Shown one piece after another: positions 34,856 to 43,080 of a stretch of DNA of 64,000 bases. The notes below the pieces were generated by a model. That model was not told the origin of the DNA and made no database searches. It was given only the letters and a program-made list of their open reading frames with translations. Numbering within the stretch: position 1 is the first letter of the stretch; every line of letters starts with the position of its first letter. Source of the stretch: Terriglobus sp. RCC_193 (GTDB lineage Bacteria; Acidobacteriota; Terriglobia; Terriglobales; Acidobacteriaceae); NCBI RefSeq assembly GCF_041355105.1, contig NZ_JBFUPK010000002.1:936037-1000036 (forward strand), read 5' to 3'. Position numbers and translations under genes: made by a program.

Positions 34856-35049
34856 AGACGGGGTATTTAACAACCCACGGAGTCTAGGCACGCAGGAAAA
34901 CAACTCGTCAGTGTTTTCGGGTATGAACGGAGGCGTAAATCGCCGTATGTGCTTGAAGGAAAAGGGGAGGTTAAGAGGAGGTAAAGCCTTGCGAAGCCCA
35001 TGATAAAAGGCCTATGCTTCCCCATCGACGTTTCGAAGTGAAAGGAGTT

Positions 35050-36330
35050 ATGGCTAGCTCCCCTACCCCCCACGCCATCTCGCCGCTCTCTCCTGAGGAG
35101 AAGGACCGTGTCCGCGCGCAATTGGATCGCCTGTTGCAATCCAGCCATTTCCGGAACAGCAAACGTTATCCCGCGCTGCTTGGTTACATCGTGGAAGAGA
35201 CGCTGGAGGGTCGCGGCCCGCAACTGAAAGAACGCACGCTGGGGATCGATGTCTTCGGGCGGCCCGGCGACTATGACACCGCCTCCGACCCCATTGTCCG
35301 CGTCACCATCGCGGAGATCCGGAAACGGATCGCGCAGTATTACCACGAAGACGCGCACGCCTCAGAGCTGCGGATTGAACTGACGCCGGGCTCCTATATC
35401 CCGGAGTTTCTGCCCGGTCGCGAACATGAGCCGGAAGCGGCTTTGGAAGTGGCTTCTCCGTTGCCGATTGTGCCGCCAGTTGCGGAGGTCCCGGCAAGGG
35501 CATTTCCACGGCGGCAATGGCTATTTCCTGTTCTGGCAGGCCTGGTTGTGCTTCTGGCCGGAGCAGGTTTCGCAGGCTGGTACCGGCTGCGCAGTTCGCC
35601 CCTGGAAGATCTGTGGCGGCCATTCTTTGCCGCAGACGGCCCCATTACGTACTGCCTGCCCATGAGCGCGCATCGCAAAAGTCCGGGCTGGGCAAATACC
35701 ACGGAGGAGGCTGTCGCCCATGCGCTGGATCTGGCCGACACCAAATTGCCTGCATCCGGCACATTCTTTGACCACCAGGTCATCGGAGAAAACGTTGTCT
35801 TCTCCGACGTCATCGCCATGATGAAGCTGGAATCCGTGGTGGAGCAGCAGCACCGGCCCGTTCGTGTGCGCCTCAACCTGGGGACGAATCTGAACGAACT
35901 CCGCGAGGGGCCATCCATCTTCATCGGCGGCCTGTCGAACCAGTGGACATTGAAGCTGATTGATCCACTGCGCTATCGGTTTGCCGGAAGCGACGCGGAG
36001 TCCTATTACATCCGCGATCGACAAGCCCCGGACAACAAGCAGTGGAGCATCCGCCTGCAGGACAAGATGACCACGGTCAATCGCGATTACGCCATCATCG
36101 CGCGCGTCCACTGCGAGCCGCTCGGCAGCGTGTGCCTCATTGTGGCGGGCATCGGTATGAGCGGAACGGCTGCTGCCGGAGAATTTCTCGCCAATCCCGA
36201 CCGCGTTCGCGAACTGGAGCGCCGCATCGGCCACGCCAATCGCGATCGTGATTTCGAAGCAGTGCTCACCACCAGCGTGGAAGACGGCATCGCGGGCCCG
36301 GCAGAGATCGTCGCACTCGACGTTCGCTGA
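35050..36330 (+). CDS. Single-span membrane protein with acidobacterial N-terminal sensor-like domain
   Basis: A 426-aa protein that I cannot assign to a named family. The cytoplasmic N-terminal ~115 residues carry a pattern I associate with Acidobacteria (FRNSKRYPALLGYIVEETL, LKERTLGIDVFGR, DYDTASDPIVRVTIAEIRKR, QYY), predicted helical and possibly nucleic-acid or partner binding. A membrane span follows (about 157-178, LFPVLAGLVVLLAGAGFAGW), then a ~245-residue extracytoplasmic domain without recognisable motifs. The ATG at 35050 has AAGGAG 5 nt upstream. It is divergent from receptor 2, so a role in sensing or controlling that receptor is possible but inferred. Confidence 0.7.
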   Translation: MASSPTPHAISPLSPEEKDRVRAQLDRLLQSSHFRNSKRYPALLGYIVEETLEGRGPQLKERTLGIDVFGRPGDYDTASDPIVRVTIAEIRKRIAQYYHEDAHASELRIELTPGSYIPEFLPGREHEPEAALEVASPLPIVPPVAEVPARAFPRRQWLFPVLAGLVVLLAGAGFAGWYRLRSSPLEDLWRPFFAADGPITYCLPMSAHRKSPGWANTTEEAVAHALDLADTKLPASGTFFDHQVIGENVVFSDVIAMMKLESVVEQQHRPVRVRLNLGTNLNELREGPSIFIGGLSNQWTLKLIDPLRYRFAGSDAESYYIRDRQAPDNKQWSIRLQDKMTTVNRDYAIIARVHCEPLGSVCLIVAGIGMSGTAAAGEFLANPDRVRELERRIGHANRDRDFEAVLTTSVEDGIAGPAEIVALDVR

Positions 36331-36349
36331 ACCCACCTATCCCTTGGAA

Positions 36350-36680
36350 CAGTAGGTACGGATTCAACAGTTTGAGGGGGACGGATTCATCCGCTTTGGA
36401 CGGATTCATCAGTATGTACGGAGACATCCGTTGGTTGTGAAGTGGCGTGATGCAGCAGCAGTGATTCAGCAGTTTTGTATGTACATGGGTTCAGCGATGA
36501 TTCAACAGTTGTGTAGGTACGGATTCAGTAGTGATTCAACTGTTTTGACTGATTCAGCAGCTGGTTGTGAAGTGGCGAATACAGCAGTGAGTCAGCAGTG
36601 AGTCAGCAGCTGTGTAGATGTGGATTCAGCAGTGATTCAGCAGTTGTGTAGGTACGGATTCAGCAGTGATGCAGCAGCTT
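36350..36680. repeat. Degenerate tandem-repeat field (GATTCAGCAGT core)
   Basis: About 330 bases consist of imperfect copies of a short unit with core GATTCAGCAGT, in higher-order arrangement. TGGTTGTGAAGTGGCG occurs at 36432-36447 and 36562-36577 (130 nt apart). GTTGTGTAGGTACGGATTCA occurs at 36508 and 36643 (135 nt apart). Unit lengths vary, and stops occur in every frame checked, so it is not a CRISPR and not protein coding. It looks like a decaying minisatellite. Confidence 0.8.
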
Positions 36681-36683
36681 TGA

Positions 36684-36707
36684 AGGGGCCCGGCTTTAGC
36701 CGGGCCA
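36684..36707. repeat. REP-like palindrome, copy 2
   Basis: GGCCCGGCT (36687-36695) and AGCCGGGCC (36698-36706) form a perfect 9-bp stem around TT, preceded by GAAGG as in the other family members. It directly follows the degenerate repeat field. Confidence 0.75.
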
Positions 36708-36731
36708 TCATTAAGTGCTCCAACCCCATTA

Positions 36732-36774
36732 TTTTCTTTTCCTCTCTCGCCTTAAGCGAGAGAGGAAAAGAAAA
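36732..36774. other. Perfect 19-bp hairpin with reversed T/A tracts
   Basis: Arms 36732-36750 and 36756-36774 are exact reverse complements around CTTAA. The GC-rich part of the stem is preceded by TTTTCTTTT and followed by AAAAGAAAA on both strands, the opposite of an intrinsic terminator. It lies 84 nt before the TIM-barrel gene. A shorter inverted repeat, AGCGCAAG/CTTGCGCT (36799-36806 and 36817-36824), sits between it and that gene. Confidence 0.8.
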
Positions 36775-36857
36775 CCTTCCTAACCAGGCCGTACATACAG
36801 CGCAAGCCGCCACACGCTTGCGCTAAGATGGCTGCGTCCCTTCAGGAGGTCCGACCA

Positions 36858-37841
36858 ATGCATCTCAATCGCCGCCAGTTTGTTGCGACTGGCTCGTTCG
36901 CTCTGTTCGCCGCAACGCTGCGCGCCCAGGCGAAGAACTGTCCCTTTCGCCTCGCGGTCATTGCTGACGAAATCGGCTCGGACTTCGAGCATTCCTGCCA
37001 TATCGCCGCCAATGACTTCGGCCTGTCGTGGATCGAGGTTCGCGATGTGAATGGCAAGAACATCACAAAGCTGAACGAGCAGGAAACCGCGGACGCGAAG
37101 AAGATCCTCGCAAAGTACAACCTGAAGGTAACGGACGCAGGCACCCCGCTCTTCAAGAGCAATTTCCCCGGCGCGCCGCTCTCAAAGGATGGCGGCACCA
37201 AAGATCCCAACAAGATTCCCAAAGACCTTTCCGATCAGTTTGAACTGCTGGAAGCCGCCATTGCTGCCGCAAGAAATTTCGGCACAGACCGCATCCGCTG
37301 CTTCGACTTCTGGCGTCTGGAAGATGTAAAGCCCTATCGCAAGGACATGGACGCAGCCTTGGACAAGGCGGCCACCATCGCTGGCAAGCAGAAGATGATC
37401 CTCGTTCTTGAGAACGAGATGGCCTGCAACACTGGCTCCGGCAAGGAGGCAGCGGCGACCCTCTCTCGCGTCACCAATCCATCGCTCATGCTGAACTGGG
37501 ACCCAGGCAACAGCGGTTCCTTCGCAGGCGATGTCCCCTATCCTGACGACTACAACGCCCTGCCGAAGAAGCGTATCGGCCATTGCCATGTGAAGTCGGT
37601 CTCGCGGAACTCCGGCGACAGCAAACACCCGTTCCAGTGGGAACCCGTGGGCAAAGGCCTCGTCGATTGGACCGGCCAGTTGAAGGCCCTCAAGCGCGAC
37701 GGCTACCGTTGGGGCGTCAGCCTGGAAACCCACTGGCACTCCGGCCCGGGAACCACGCCGGCAGAGATCAAGGAATCCTCCACGCGCATCAGCATGGCAG
37801 GCCTGAAGCAGAGCCTGAAGGACGCCGGCATCGACTGCTAA
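36858..37841 (+). CDS. Tat-exported xylose-isomerase-like TIM-barrel protein
   Basis: A 327-aa member of the sugar phosphate isomerase/epimerase superfamily (AP endonuclease 2-like TIM barrel). The N-terminus has a twin-arginine signal (LNRRQFVATGSFALFAATL), so the folded protein is probably exported to the periplasm. Barrel signatures include LVLENEMACNTG (strand with metal-ligand Glu), NWDPGNSGSF, GHCHVKSV and SLETHW. Metal-dependent isomerase or epimerase activity on a sugar is likely; the substrate is unknown. The ATG at 36858 has AGGAGG 8 nt upstream. A bidirectional terminator follows after a dispersed repeat. Confidence 0.88.
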   Translation: MHLNRRQFVATGSFALFAATLRAQAKNCPFRLAVIADEIGSDFEHSCHIAANDFGLSWIEVRDVNGKNITKLNEQETADAKKILAKYNLKVTDAGTPLFKSNFPGAPLSKDGGTKDPNKIPKDLSDQFELLEAAIAAARNFGTDRIRCFDFWRLEDVKPYRKDMDAALDKAATIAGKQKMILVLENEMACNTGSGKEAAATLSRVTNPSLMLNWDPGNSGSFAGDVPYPDDYNALPKKRIGHCHVKSVSRNSGDSKHPFQWEPVGKGLVDWTGQLKALKRDGYRWGVSLETHWHSGPGTTPAEIKESSTRISMAGLKQSLKDAGIDC

Positions 37842-37860
37842 TGAAATTCGTTTTGGAGAA

Positions 37861-37932
37861 CCAGCGAAGCTCAACGGCCAAAGGCCGTCATCCTGAACGA
37901 AGCGAAGCGTAGTTGAAGGACCTGCATTCTTC
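37861..37932 (+). repeat. Dispersed structured repeat, subtype B copy
   Basis: CCAGCGAAGCTC leads into the stem ACGGCC-AAA-GGCCGT (37874-37888), then GTCATCCTGAACGAAGCGAA and the subtype B ending TTGAAGGACCTGCATTCTT. The whole consensus module is present in one piece here. Confidence 0.8.
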
Positions 37933-37961
37933 TCAACCCACTCCAACTTCACTCGGAAACA

Positions 37962-38001
37962 AAAGAATGCCCATTCGCAACAAAGCGAATGGGCATTCTT
38001 T
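37962..38001. terminator. Bidirectional intrinsic terminator
   Basis: GAATGCCCATTCGC (37965-37978) and GCGAATGGGCATTC (37985-37998) form a perfect 14-bp stem, extended to 17 bp by AAA/TTT. T-rich tails occur on both strands. It separates convergent genes. Confidence 0.92.
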
Positions 38002-38012
38002 GCATACAGAAC

Positions 38013-38525
38013 TCACCGACCGAACCCAATCCCCTGATTTCCAAGAAACAACGTGCTGTGCACCGCCATCAGGTGCAGAAACGTAATGCTCAGGCCAATC
38101 GTGACAGCATCCTCCGTAACAGCCACCGGCCAGTCCGCACTCTTCAGCGCGGCCACCGTGCGCATGCGCACAAACCATCCTGCATACGCGCCCACAATGG
38201 CCCCAATCGCAGCGGCAATCATCGCCGTCGCCGGTTGCAGCAACAGCGGTTGCGCCAGCAGCAACGCAGCAAACGCGCCAAACATCGCACGCGCCGCCAG
38301 GCCCGGCAGCGCCGTCCTGGCCGGAGCGGTCGGGCTTTTGTCCGCGGCAAGCTCCAGCAGCGCAAACACTGTGAAAATAATCACCGCAAGCAGCGATGCC
38401 GTAAATGATCGCCATCCTGAAAAATGCAGCGTACCGCGCCATGCAAACCAGCACAGTACCGCCATCGGCGTGCATGCGCGTAACCCGGAACATCCACCCA
38501 GCAGTGCTACCAGCAGAAGGTTCAT
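38013..38525 (-). CDS. DUF4126-like integral membrane protein
   Basis: A 170-aa membrane protein with four to five predicted spans. The opening LLLVALLGGCSGLRACTPM resembles the conserved N-terminus of DUF4126 proteins, and the later glycine/alanine-rich spans (ALLLAQPLLLQPATAMIAAAIGAIVGAYAGW) also fit that family. No function is known for it. The start could be either ATG at 38525 or 38534; neither has a strong ribosome binding site. Confidence 0.65.
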   Translation of the reverse strand: MNLLLVALLGGCSGLRACTPMAVLCWFAWRGTLHFSGWRSFTASLLAVIIFTVFALLELAADKSPTAPARTALPGLAARAMFGAFAALLLAQPLLLQPATAMIAAAIGAIVGAYAGWFVRMRTVAALKSADWPVAVTEDAVTIGLSITFLHLMAVHSTLFLGNQGIGFGR

Positions 38526-38650
38526 GGCTCTCATAATGCATGATGGAAGCTGCAACCGGACAGGCTTTTCACGCCATGATCCGCATCAGGAAACCCTGAG
38601 TCTGCGGTATCCTCCAGTGGTCGCAGCAGGAAAGTTGAGGTTGGTCGTCC

Positions 38651-39265
38651 ATGCGTACTGCAACATGTTTGCTCTCTGCCCTGGCTCTTGCGCTGCCTGC
38701 CATCACAGGCTGCAAAATACCAAGGAACGAGACAGGAAACCTTAAAACGGCAATCGACAACTACTACGATCAGCGCCCGGAATGCCTGTGGACCAACTCC
38801 GTACAGCTTCCGCAGACGTTTGATGAAGACGATCTTGCGCACGTCCGCCAGTTCGATGCGCTGGCCAGCGTCGGTCTGGTCCAGAGCGTCCCACTCACCC
38901 GCATGAAGTCGGCCACGGTCCACAAACCCGCGAAGATGTATGACCTGACAGACAAGGGACGCGCCAATTGGCGTCGCGATCCTTCGCGCACCGGCTATGG
39001 CAATTTCTGTTACGCGCACCGCGAGGTGAAACAGATCCTCCATAACACGCAGGCTGGCATCGAGCCCGGAGCCATGACTCACGTCTCCTATTCCTACGAG
39101 GTAGGAAGCATCAAGGACTGGGCTGATTCCGACCAGGTACAAGAAGCGTTCCCCTGGATCGTCCGTACCCTCCACAGCACCGGAACCGCTGACGAAAATC
39201 TGGTTCTGACCAAAGATGGATGGAAGGTGCAGTCCGCATCCACAAAGCCCGGCACAACCAACTAA
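38651..39265 (+). CDS. Predicted lipoprotein of unknown function
   Basis: A 204-aa protein with a lipoprotein signal peptide: MRTATCLLSALALALPAITGC, lipobox ITGC, lipidated Cys21. The mature part is hydrophilic, with recognisable but unassigned segments (NYYDQRPECLWTNSVQLP, MYDLTDKGRANW, NFCYAHREVKQIL, WVDSDQ-like). I do not recognise the domain. It should sit on the periplasmic face of a membrane. It converges on the peptidase gene, with a terminator between them. Confidence 0.7.
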   Translation: MRTATCLLSALALALPAITGCKIPRNETGNLKTAIDNYYDQRPECLWTNSVQLPQTFDEDDLAHVRQFDALASVGLVQSVPLTRMKSATVHKPAKMYDLTDKGRANWRRDPSRTGYGNFCYAHREVKQILHNTQAGIEPGAMTHVSYSYEVGSIKDWADSDQVQEAFPWIVRTLHSTGTADENLVLTKDGWKVQSASTKPGTTN

Positions 39266-39270
39266 CCCGC

Positions 39271-39306
39271 AAAATAAAACGGGACATGGCGCGAACCATG
39301 CCCCGT
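39271..39306 (-). terminator. Intrinsic terminator of the DPP-IV-like gene
   Basis: Arms 39279-39289 and 39296-39306 form an 11-bp stem with one mismatch; on the minus strand TTTATTTT follows. It lies 18 nt beyond the peptidase stop. Confidence 0.8.
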
Positions 39307-39323
39307 CCGTTGTGCAGCAAGAG

Positions 39324-41765
39324 CTACCGTCGACGTCCCGCCTGTGCCTGCGGCATGGCCAGCGGATACTCCTTCGGCGGCGTGCTACCTGCCAGGTTCT
39401 TCACAAAGTAATCCCACCGCCGACGCATGATGTAGGAACTCTGGTCCCCGTAGCCGTGGTGTGCATTCGGAATCATCAACAGGTCAAAGTCCTTGTTCGC
39501 CTTCATCAGCGCATCCACAACGACGAGAGTGTTGGTAGGAGGAACGTTGTCATCCATCGTTCCATGCACCAGCATCAGCTTGCCCTTCAGATTGCTGGCG
39601 TGCGCCTCATTGGCCTGATCGTCATAGGCTTTCTTGTTCGCAGCATCGTCCAGGCCAATCCACTTCTCCGCCCAGTCATCTTCATAGTTGCGATTGTCAT
39701 GGTTGCCGCTTTCGCTCCAGCCCACCTTGAAGAAATCGGGATAGCGGAACATCGCATCCGCCGTGGCAAATCCGCCGCCGCTGTGTCCCCATATACCGGC
39801 CTTATCAATGTCGATCCACGAGTTCTTCGCAGCCAGTTCCTTCATACCTGCGACTTGATCTGGCAGCGTGTTATCGCCCATATCGCCAAAGTAGGCATCA
39901 TGAAACTTCTTGCTGCGCCACGGCGTTCCCATGCCATCAATCGACACAACAATGAATCCCAACTCCGCCAGCGCAGGACTATCCCCACGTGCAGCCGAGA
40001 AGCTGCGTGAACCCACCGAACCCGTCTGCGGCCCCGGATAGATGTAATTCACAATCGGATACTTCTTCGTCGCATCGAAGTTCGACGGCTTAAACATCAA
40101 ACCGTACAGATCCGTCTTGCCATCGCGAGCCTTCACCGTGATGTTGATCGGCGCCTGCCATCCCGTAACCTTCAGGCGAGTAATATCCGCCTTCGCAATT
40201 TCGGTGACGACCTTGCCATTCGCCTCACGCAGCACCGTAGTCTGCGGCACCTGCGGCGTGCTGAACACGTCCACAAAATACTTGCCATCTTCGCTGAACG
40301 TGGCCGCATGATTCATCGGCTCCGGCGACAGCAGCGTCACGCTCTTGCCATCCAGATTGCCGCGATATACCGCGGAATAATACGGGTCCCAACCCTTCTC
40401 GCGTCCCACGCCTTCAAAGAAGATATCGCCCGTCTTCTCATCCACACGCAGCACCTGCGTCACGTTCCAGTCACCCTTGGTCACTTCGCGCTTCAGCTTG
40501 CCGTTGGTCGCGTCGTAGAGATACAGATTGCCCCAGTTGCTGCGTTCGCTGAACCAAAGAACCTCGTTGCGTGTGGACAGATACTTCCAGTTCACCTTGC
40601 CATTGCCGCTCTCAAAGTAAGTGGCCGCCACTTCGTTCATCACGTCGTGGACGTCGCCGGTCGCCACATCGGCCATGCGCAGGTTTTCCGTGCGATGGTC
40701 GCGGCTGGTGGAAAGAAACGCCAGCGTCTTCGCATCGGCGCTCCACTGCACATCATCCCATCCGCCGCCACGGCAGCTAATGTCATCGCACAGTGACGAA
40801 CGATGCTGATCCGCAGGCATCTTCAGTCGAGTGACCTTCGCGGCATCCACATCAATCACCACACGCTCAATCATGGTGACGTCCTTATCGCCCGGCAGCG
40901 GATAAGGCCACGCATCCAGCGTAGGATGCCCCACCGCCGTGCTGACCAGGTACATCATGCCCGTCTTGCGCTGGTCCTGTTGAAACGTCGCAATCTTCTT
41001 CGAATCCGGCGACCACACCAGCACCGCACGATTGCTGTGCGTCCATCCCGCGTTGTCCGTGGCATAGCCATAGTTCAATGCGCCATCGGTGGTCAACGGC
41101 TTTTCTTCTCCCGTGGCGATGTCGCGCACCCACAGGTTCCAGTCGCGGATGAACGCAGCCTTCTTGCCATCGGGCGAAACCACCGCCTCATCGCGTCCCG
41201 GACGCAGCGGAGCAGCCGTTGCAGGATTCGTACTCATGCCCGCATTGCCGCCCGTGCCGGTGGTGCTCACAGCTGGCTGCGCACCCTGCTGATGCGCAGG
41301 CGGAATCGCTTCCTTGGTGCACGTATAGCTTGCGGCCATCGCACAGCGATAACGCTCGCCGCGCACACCCACCACAATCGTGCTGTTGTTATCCGCATAG
41401 CTGATATCGGTGATCGGCAGGCTCGTCACGCTTGCATTGCGAATGCCCGCGGCACTCAGCGCATTCGCCATCAGCGCATGGTCAAATGCCGGTGCCTTCG
41501 TATTCTTTGCCGCATCCACCAGCATGAAGGTGGTGTTGCCATTCGCCGTATCGCGATACCAGAAGCGGTCGCCGCCTTCCGGCGCGGAAGGATTCTTCAG
41601 CCAGGTCACCTGCGTCACGGCATGGTCCACCAGCGGTGCGGTCTTGGTGGCAAGGCGGCTTTCCGCGCGGGCATAGTCAGCGGCGGTCAGGGTTTGCTGC
41701 GCAGAAGCAACAGCGGCAAAGCCGAGCGCCAGCACGGCAGTGGAACGAAACAGAGAGTGGTTCAT
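39324..41765 (-). CDS. Secreted S9 family prolyl dipeptidyl peptidase (DPP-IV-like)
   Basis: An 813-aa serine peptidase with a signal peptide (MNHSLFRSTAVLALGFAAVASAQ). A long beta-propeller (DPPIV_N, about residues 90-520) precedes a C-terminal alpha/beta hydrolase with the nucleophile elbow GIWGHSGGGFAT, the acid in HGTMDDNVPP and the His in PNAHHGYG. Such enzymes release X-Pro or other dipeptides from peptides in the periplasm. The protein ends in a basic tail (AQAGRRR). The ATG at 41763-41765 starts the signal peptide; an in-frame extension upstream lacks similarity. Protein and peptide scavenging is the likely role. Confidence 0.93.
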   Translation of the reverse strand: MNHSLFRSTAVLALGFAAVASAQQTLTAADYARAESRLATKTAPLVDHAVTQVTWLKNPSAPEGGDRFWYRDTANGNTTFMLVDAAKNTKAPAFDHALMANALSAAGIRNASVTSLPITDISYADNNSTIVVGVRGERYRCAMAASYTCTKEAIPPAHQQGAQPAVSTTGTGGNAGMSTNPATAAPLRPGRDEAVVSPDGKKAAFIRDWNLWVRDIATGEEKPLTTDGALNYGYATDNAGWTHSNRAVLVWSPDSKKIATFQQDQRKTGMMYLVSTAVGHPTLDAWPYPLPGDKDVTMIERVVIDVDAAKVTRLKMPADQHRSSLCDDISCRGGGWDDVQWSADAKTLAFLSTSRDHRTENLRMADVATGDVHDVMNEVAATYFESGNGKVNWKYLSTRNEVLWFSERSNWGNLYLYDATNGKLKREVTKGDWNVTQVLRVDEKTGDIFFEGVGREKGWDPYYSAVYRGNLDGKSVTLLSPEPMNHAATFSEDGKYFVDVFSTPQVPQTTVLREANGKVVTEIAKADITRLKVTGWQAPINITVKARDGKTDLYGLMFKPSNFDATKKYPIVNYIYPGPQTGSVGSRSFSAARGDSPALAELGFIVVSIDGMGTPWRSKKFHDAYFGDMGDNTLPDQVAGMKELAAKNSWIDIDKAGIWGHSGGGFATADAMFRYPDFFKVGWSESGNHDNRNYEDDWAEKWIGLDDAANKKAYDDQANEAHASNLKGKLMLVHGTMDDNVPPTNTLVVVDALMKANKDFDLLMIPNAHHGYGDQSSYIMRRRWDYFVKNLAGSTPPKEYPLAMPQAQAGRRR

Positions 41766-41840
41766 GCAACGGAGTCTATCAGCGCAACGCCGCCCAAAGC
41801 ACTGCAAACTCACGCCGGACCATCCACCGGAACGATTGCA

Positions 41841-42201
41841 TTCTCCAGCGAAGCTTCAATGGCCAAAGGCCGTCATTCTGAGCGCAGCGAAGAATCCCGA
41901 CGAACTCTTATCCTGTCAAAGCCCCACAATCCAGCCACAGAACCGGGTGCCCCAGGTTCGCGAAGCTAACCTGGGTATTCGTGCAAAGCACGAACCAGCG
42001 AAGCTCATACGGCCAAAGGCCGTCATTCTGAGCGTAGCGAAGAATCCCGACACACTTCATCGCGCCCATACCGTCCAACCCTTCCAGCCGCAACCGCAAA
42101 CCAGCTTCGCGAAAGCGAAGCTCCAACGACCGAAGGTCGTCTTCCTTCGGAAGAGCAGGGCTTCAGCCCTGCCGTAAAAAGCCACAACAGGAAAAGAGGC
42201 T
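41841..42201. repeat. Composite repeat cassette, locus 1
   Basis: The gap between the peptidase and trmJ is almost wholly repeats. In order: a subtype A copy (41872-41903); a 25-nt near-palindrome starting CCCAGGTTCGCGAAGC (41951-41975); stem CGTGC/GCACG; stem ACGGCC/GGCCGT (42009-42023) with a second subtype A copy (42022-42052); AGCTTCGC-GAAA-GCGAAGCT (about 42104-42123); stem ACGACC/GGTCGT (42126-42140); REP palindrome GCAGGGCT/AGCCCTGC (42155-42172); and a partial REP overlapping the trmJ stop. The same order recurs at 43884-44128. Confidence 0.85.
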
Positions 42202-42945
42202 TCAGCCCCTGGGGGAACGCAGCTTCCACAACACCTGCCGCAGCACACCAATCCACGCATCCACATCGCCGCGGTCCAGCGTCATCCTTCGCACCATGCG
42301 CCGGTGCGTCACTTCGCGCATGTTTGCCGGATAGCGATGCGCATAGCCGCTCTCTTCCAGCACCTCGCCCAGCACCGCCTCCATCCGCATCACTTCATCA
42401 GCGTTCGCAGGTGCAGCTTCCGGTGGCAAAGGCCTTTGTGGTGTCGCACCCTCGCGAATCAACTCATACAAACAAACCGCCGCAGCCTGCCCCAGGTTCA
42501 TGGAAACACCGCTGTTCTGCATGGGAATGGTCAGCAACCGATGGCAATGGCTCATCTCATCGGCGGAAAGCCCCGTCTTCTCCGAGCCAAACAGCACGGC
42601 CACTCGACCACCCGTAGTCACCGCGTCTCGAACATGCGTCTGCGCATCGCGCAGCATATCGATCGGGTGCAGCAGCCTGCGTTCACCCAGAGCCGTGGTG
42701 CCGTAAACGAGCGTGCAATCTGCAACCGCCTCGGCCACGCTGCCAAACTGTCGCGCCGTATTCAGCACGGGCGCGGCATCAATCGCGGAACGCGCATCCT
42801 GAAAGGGAACGTCATAGTCGTTCACCACGCGCAGGTCGGCAAATCCAAAATTGCTCATCGCCCGCGCAACCGCGCCAATGTTCAGCGGATTCCGCGCTCG
42901 CACCAGCACCACGGCAATCCGGTTTTGCAAGCTCACTTCTGTCAT
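42202..42945 (-). CDS. trmJ: SpoU/TrmJ-family RNA 2'-O-methyltransferase
   Basis: A 247-aa SPOUT methyltransferase. The N-terminal part has VVLVRARNPLNIGAVARAMSNFGF (motif 1). The deep trefoil-knot SAM site shows VAVLFGSEKTGLS (motif 2) and IPMQNSGVSMNLGQAAAVCLYEL (motif 3). TrmJ relatives methylate the ribose at position 32 of tRNA anticodon loops using S-adenosylmethionine. The C-terminal ~70 residues (after RPLPPEAAPANADE) are a helical extension, as in other TrmJ proteins. The target nucleotide is inferred from family only. A REP-like motif overlaps its stop codon. Confidence 0.88.
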   Translation of the reverse strand: MTEVSLQNRIAVVLVRARNPLNIGAVARAMSNFGFADLRVVNDYDVPFQDARSAIDAAPVLNTARQFGSVAEAVADCTLVYGTTALGERRLLHPIDMLRDAQTHVRDAVTTGGRVAVLFGSEKTGLSADEMSHCHRLLTIPMQNSGVSMNLGQAAAVCLYELIREGATPQRPLPPEAAPANADEVMRMEAVLGEVLEESGYAHRYPANMREVTHRRMVRRMTLDRGDVDAWIGVLRQVLWKLRSPRG

Positions 42946-43080
42946 CTTCCACAGTCAATTCTACGGACAGCAGCGGATGTGCAGCAAAGTGTTGCTAATC
43001 TGTGGCGCGTCGGAACAACCCCGGCAACAGCCGCGCATCCGTTCAACAGTAGCTTCGAAAGGGAACAGGGGCCGACCACC

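Noticed and set aside
36350-36680. Possible CRISPR array
   Set aside because: Units are short, overlapping and unevenly spaced, with no constant 25-37-nt repeat alternating with unique spacers, and no cas gene is in the window.
42304-43080. Upstream extension of the MBL hydrolase frame
   Set aside because: The extension is antisense to trmJ; the ATG at 43081 begins the recognisable fold.
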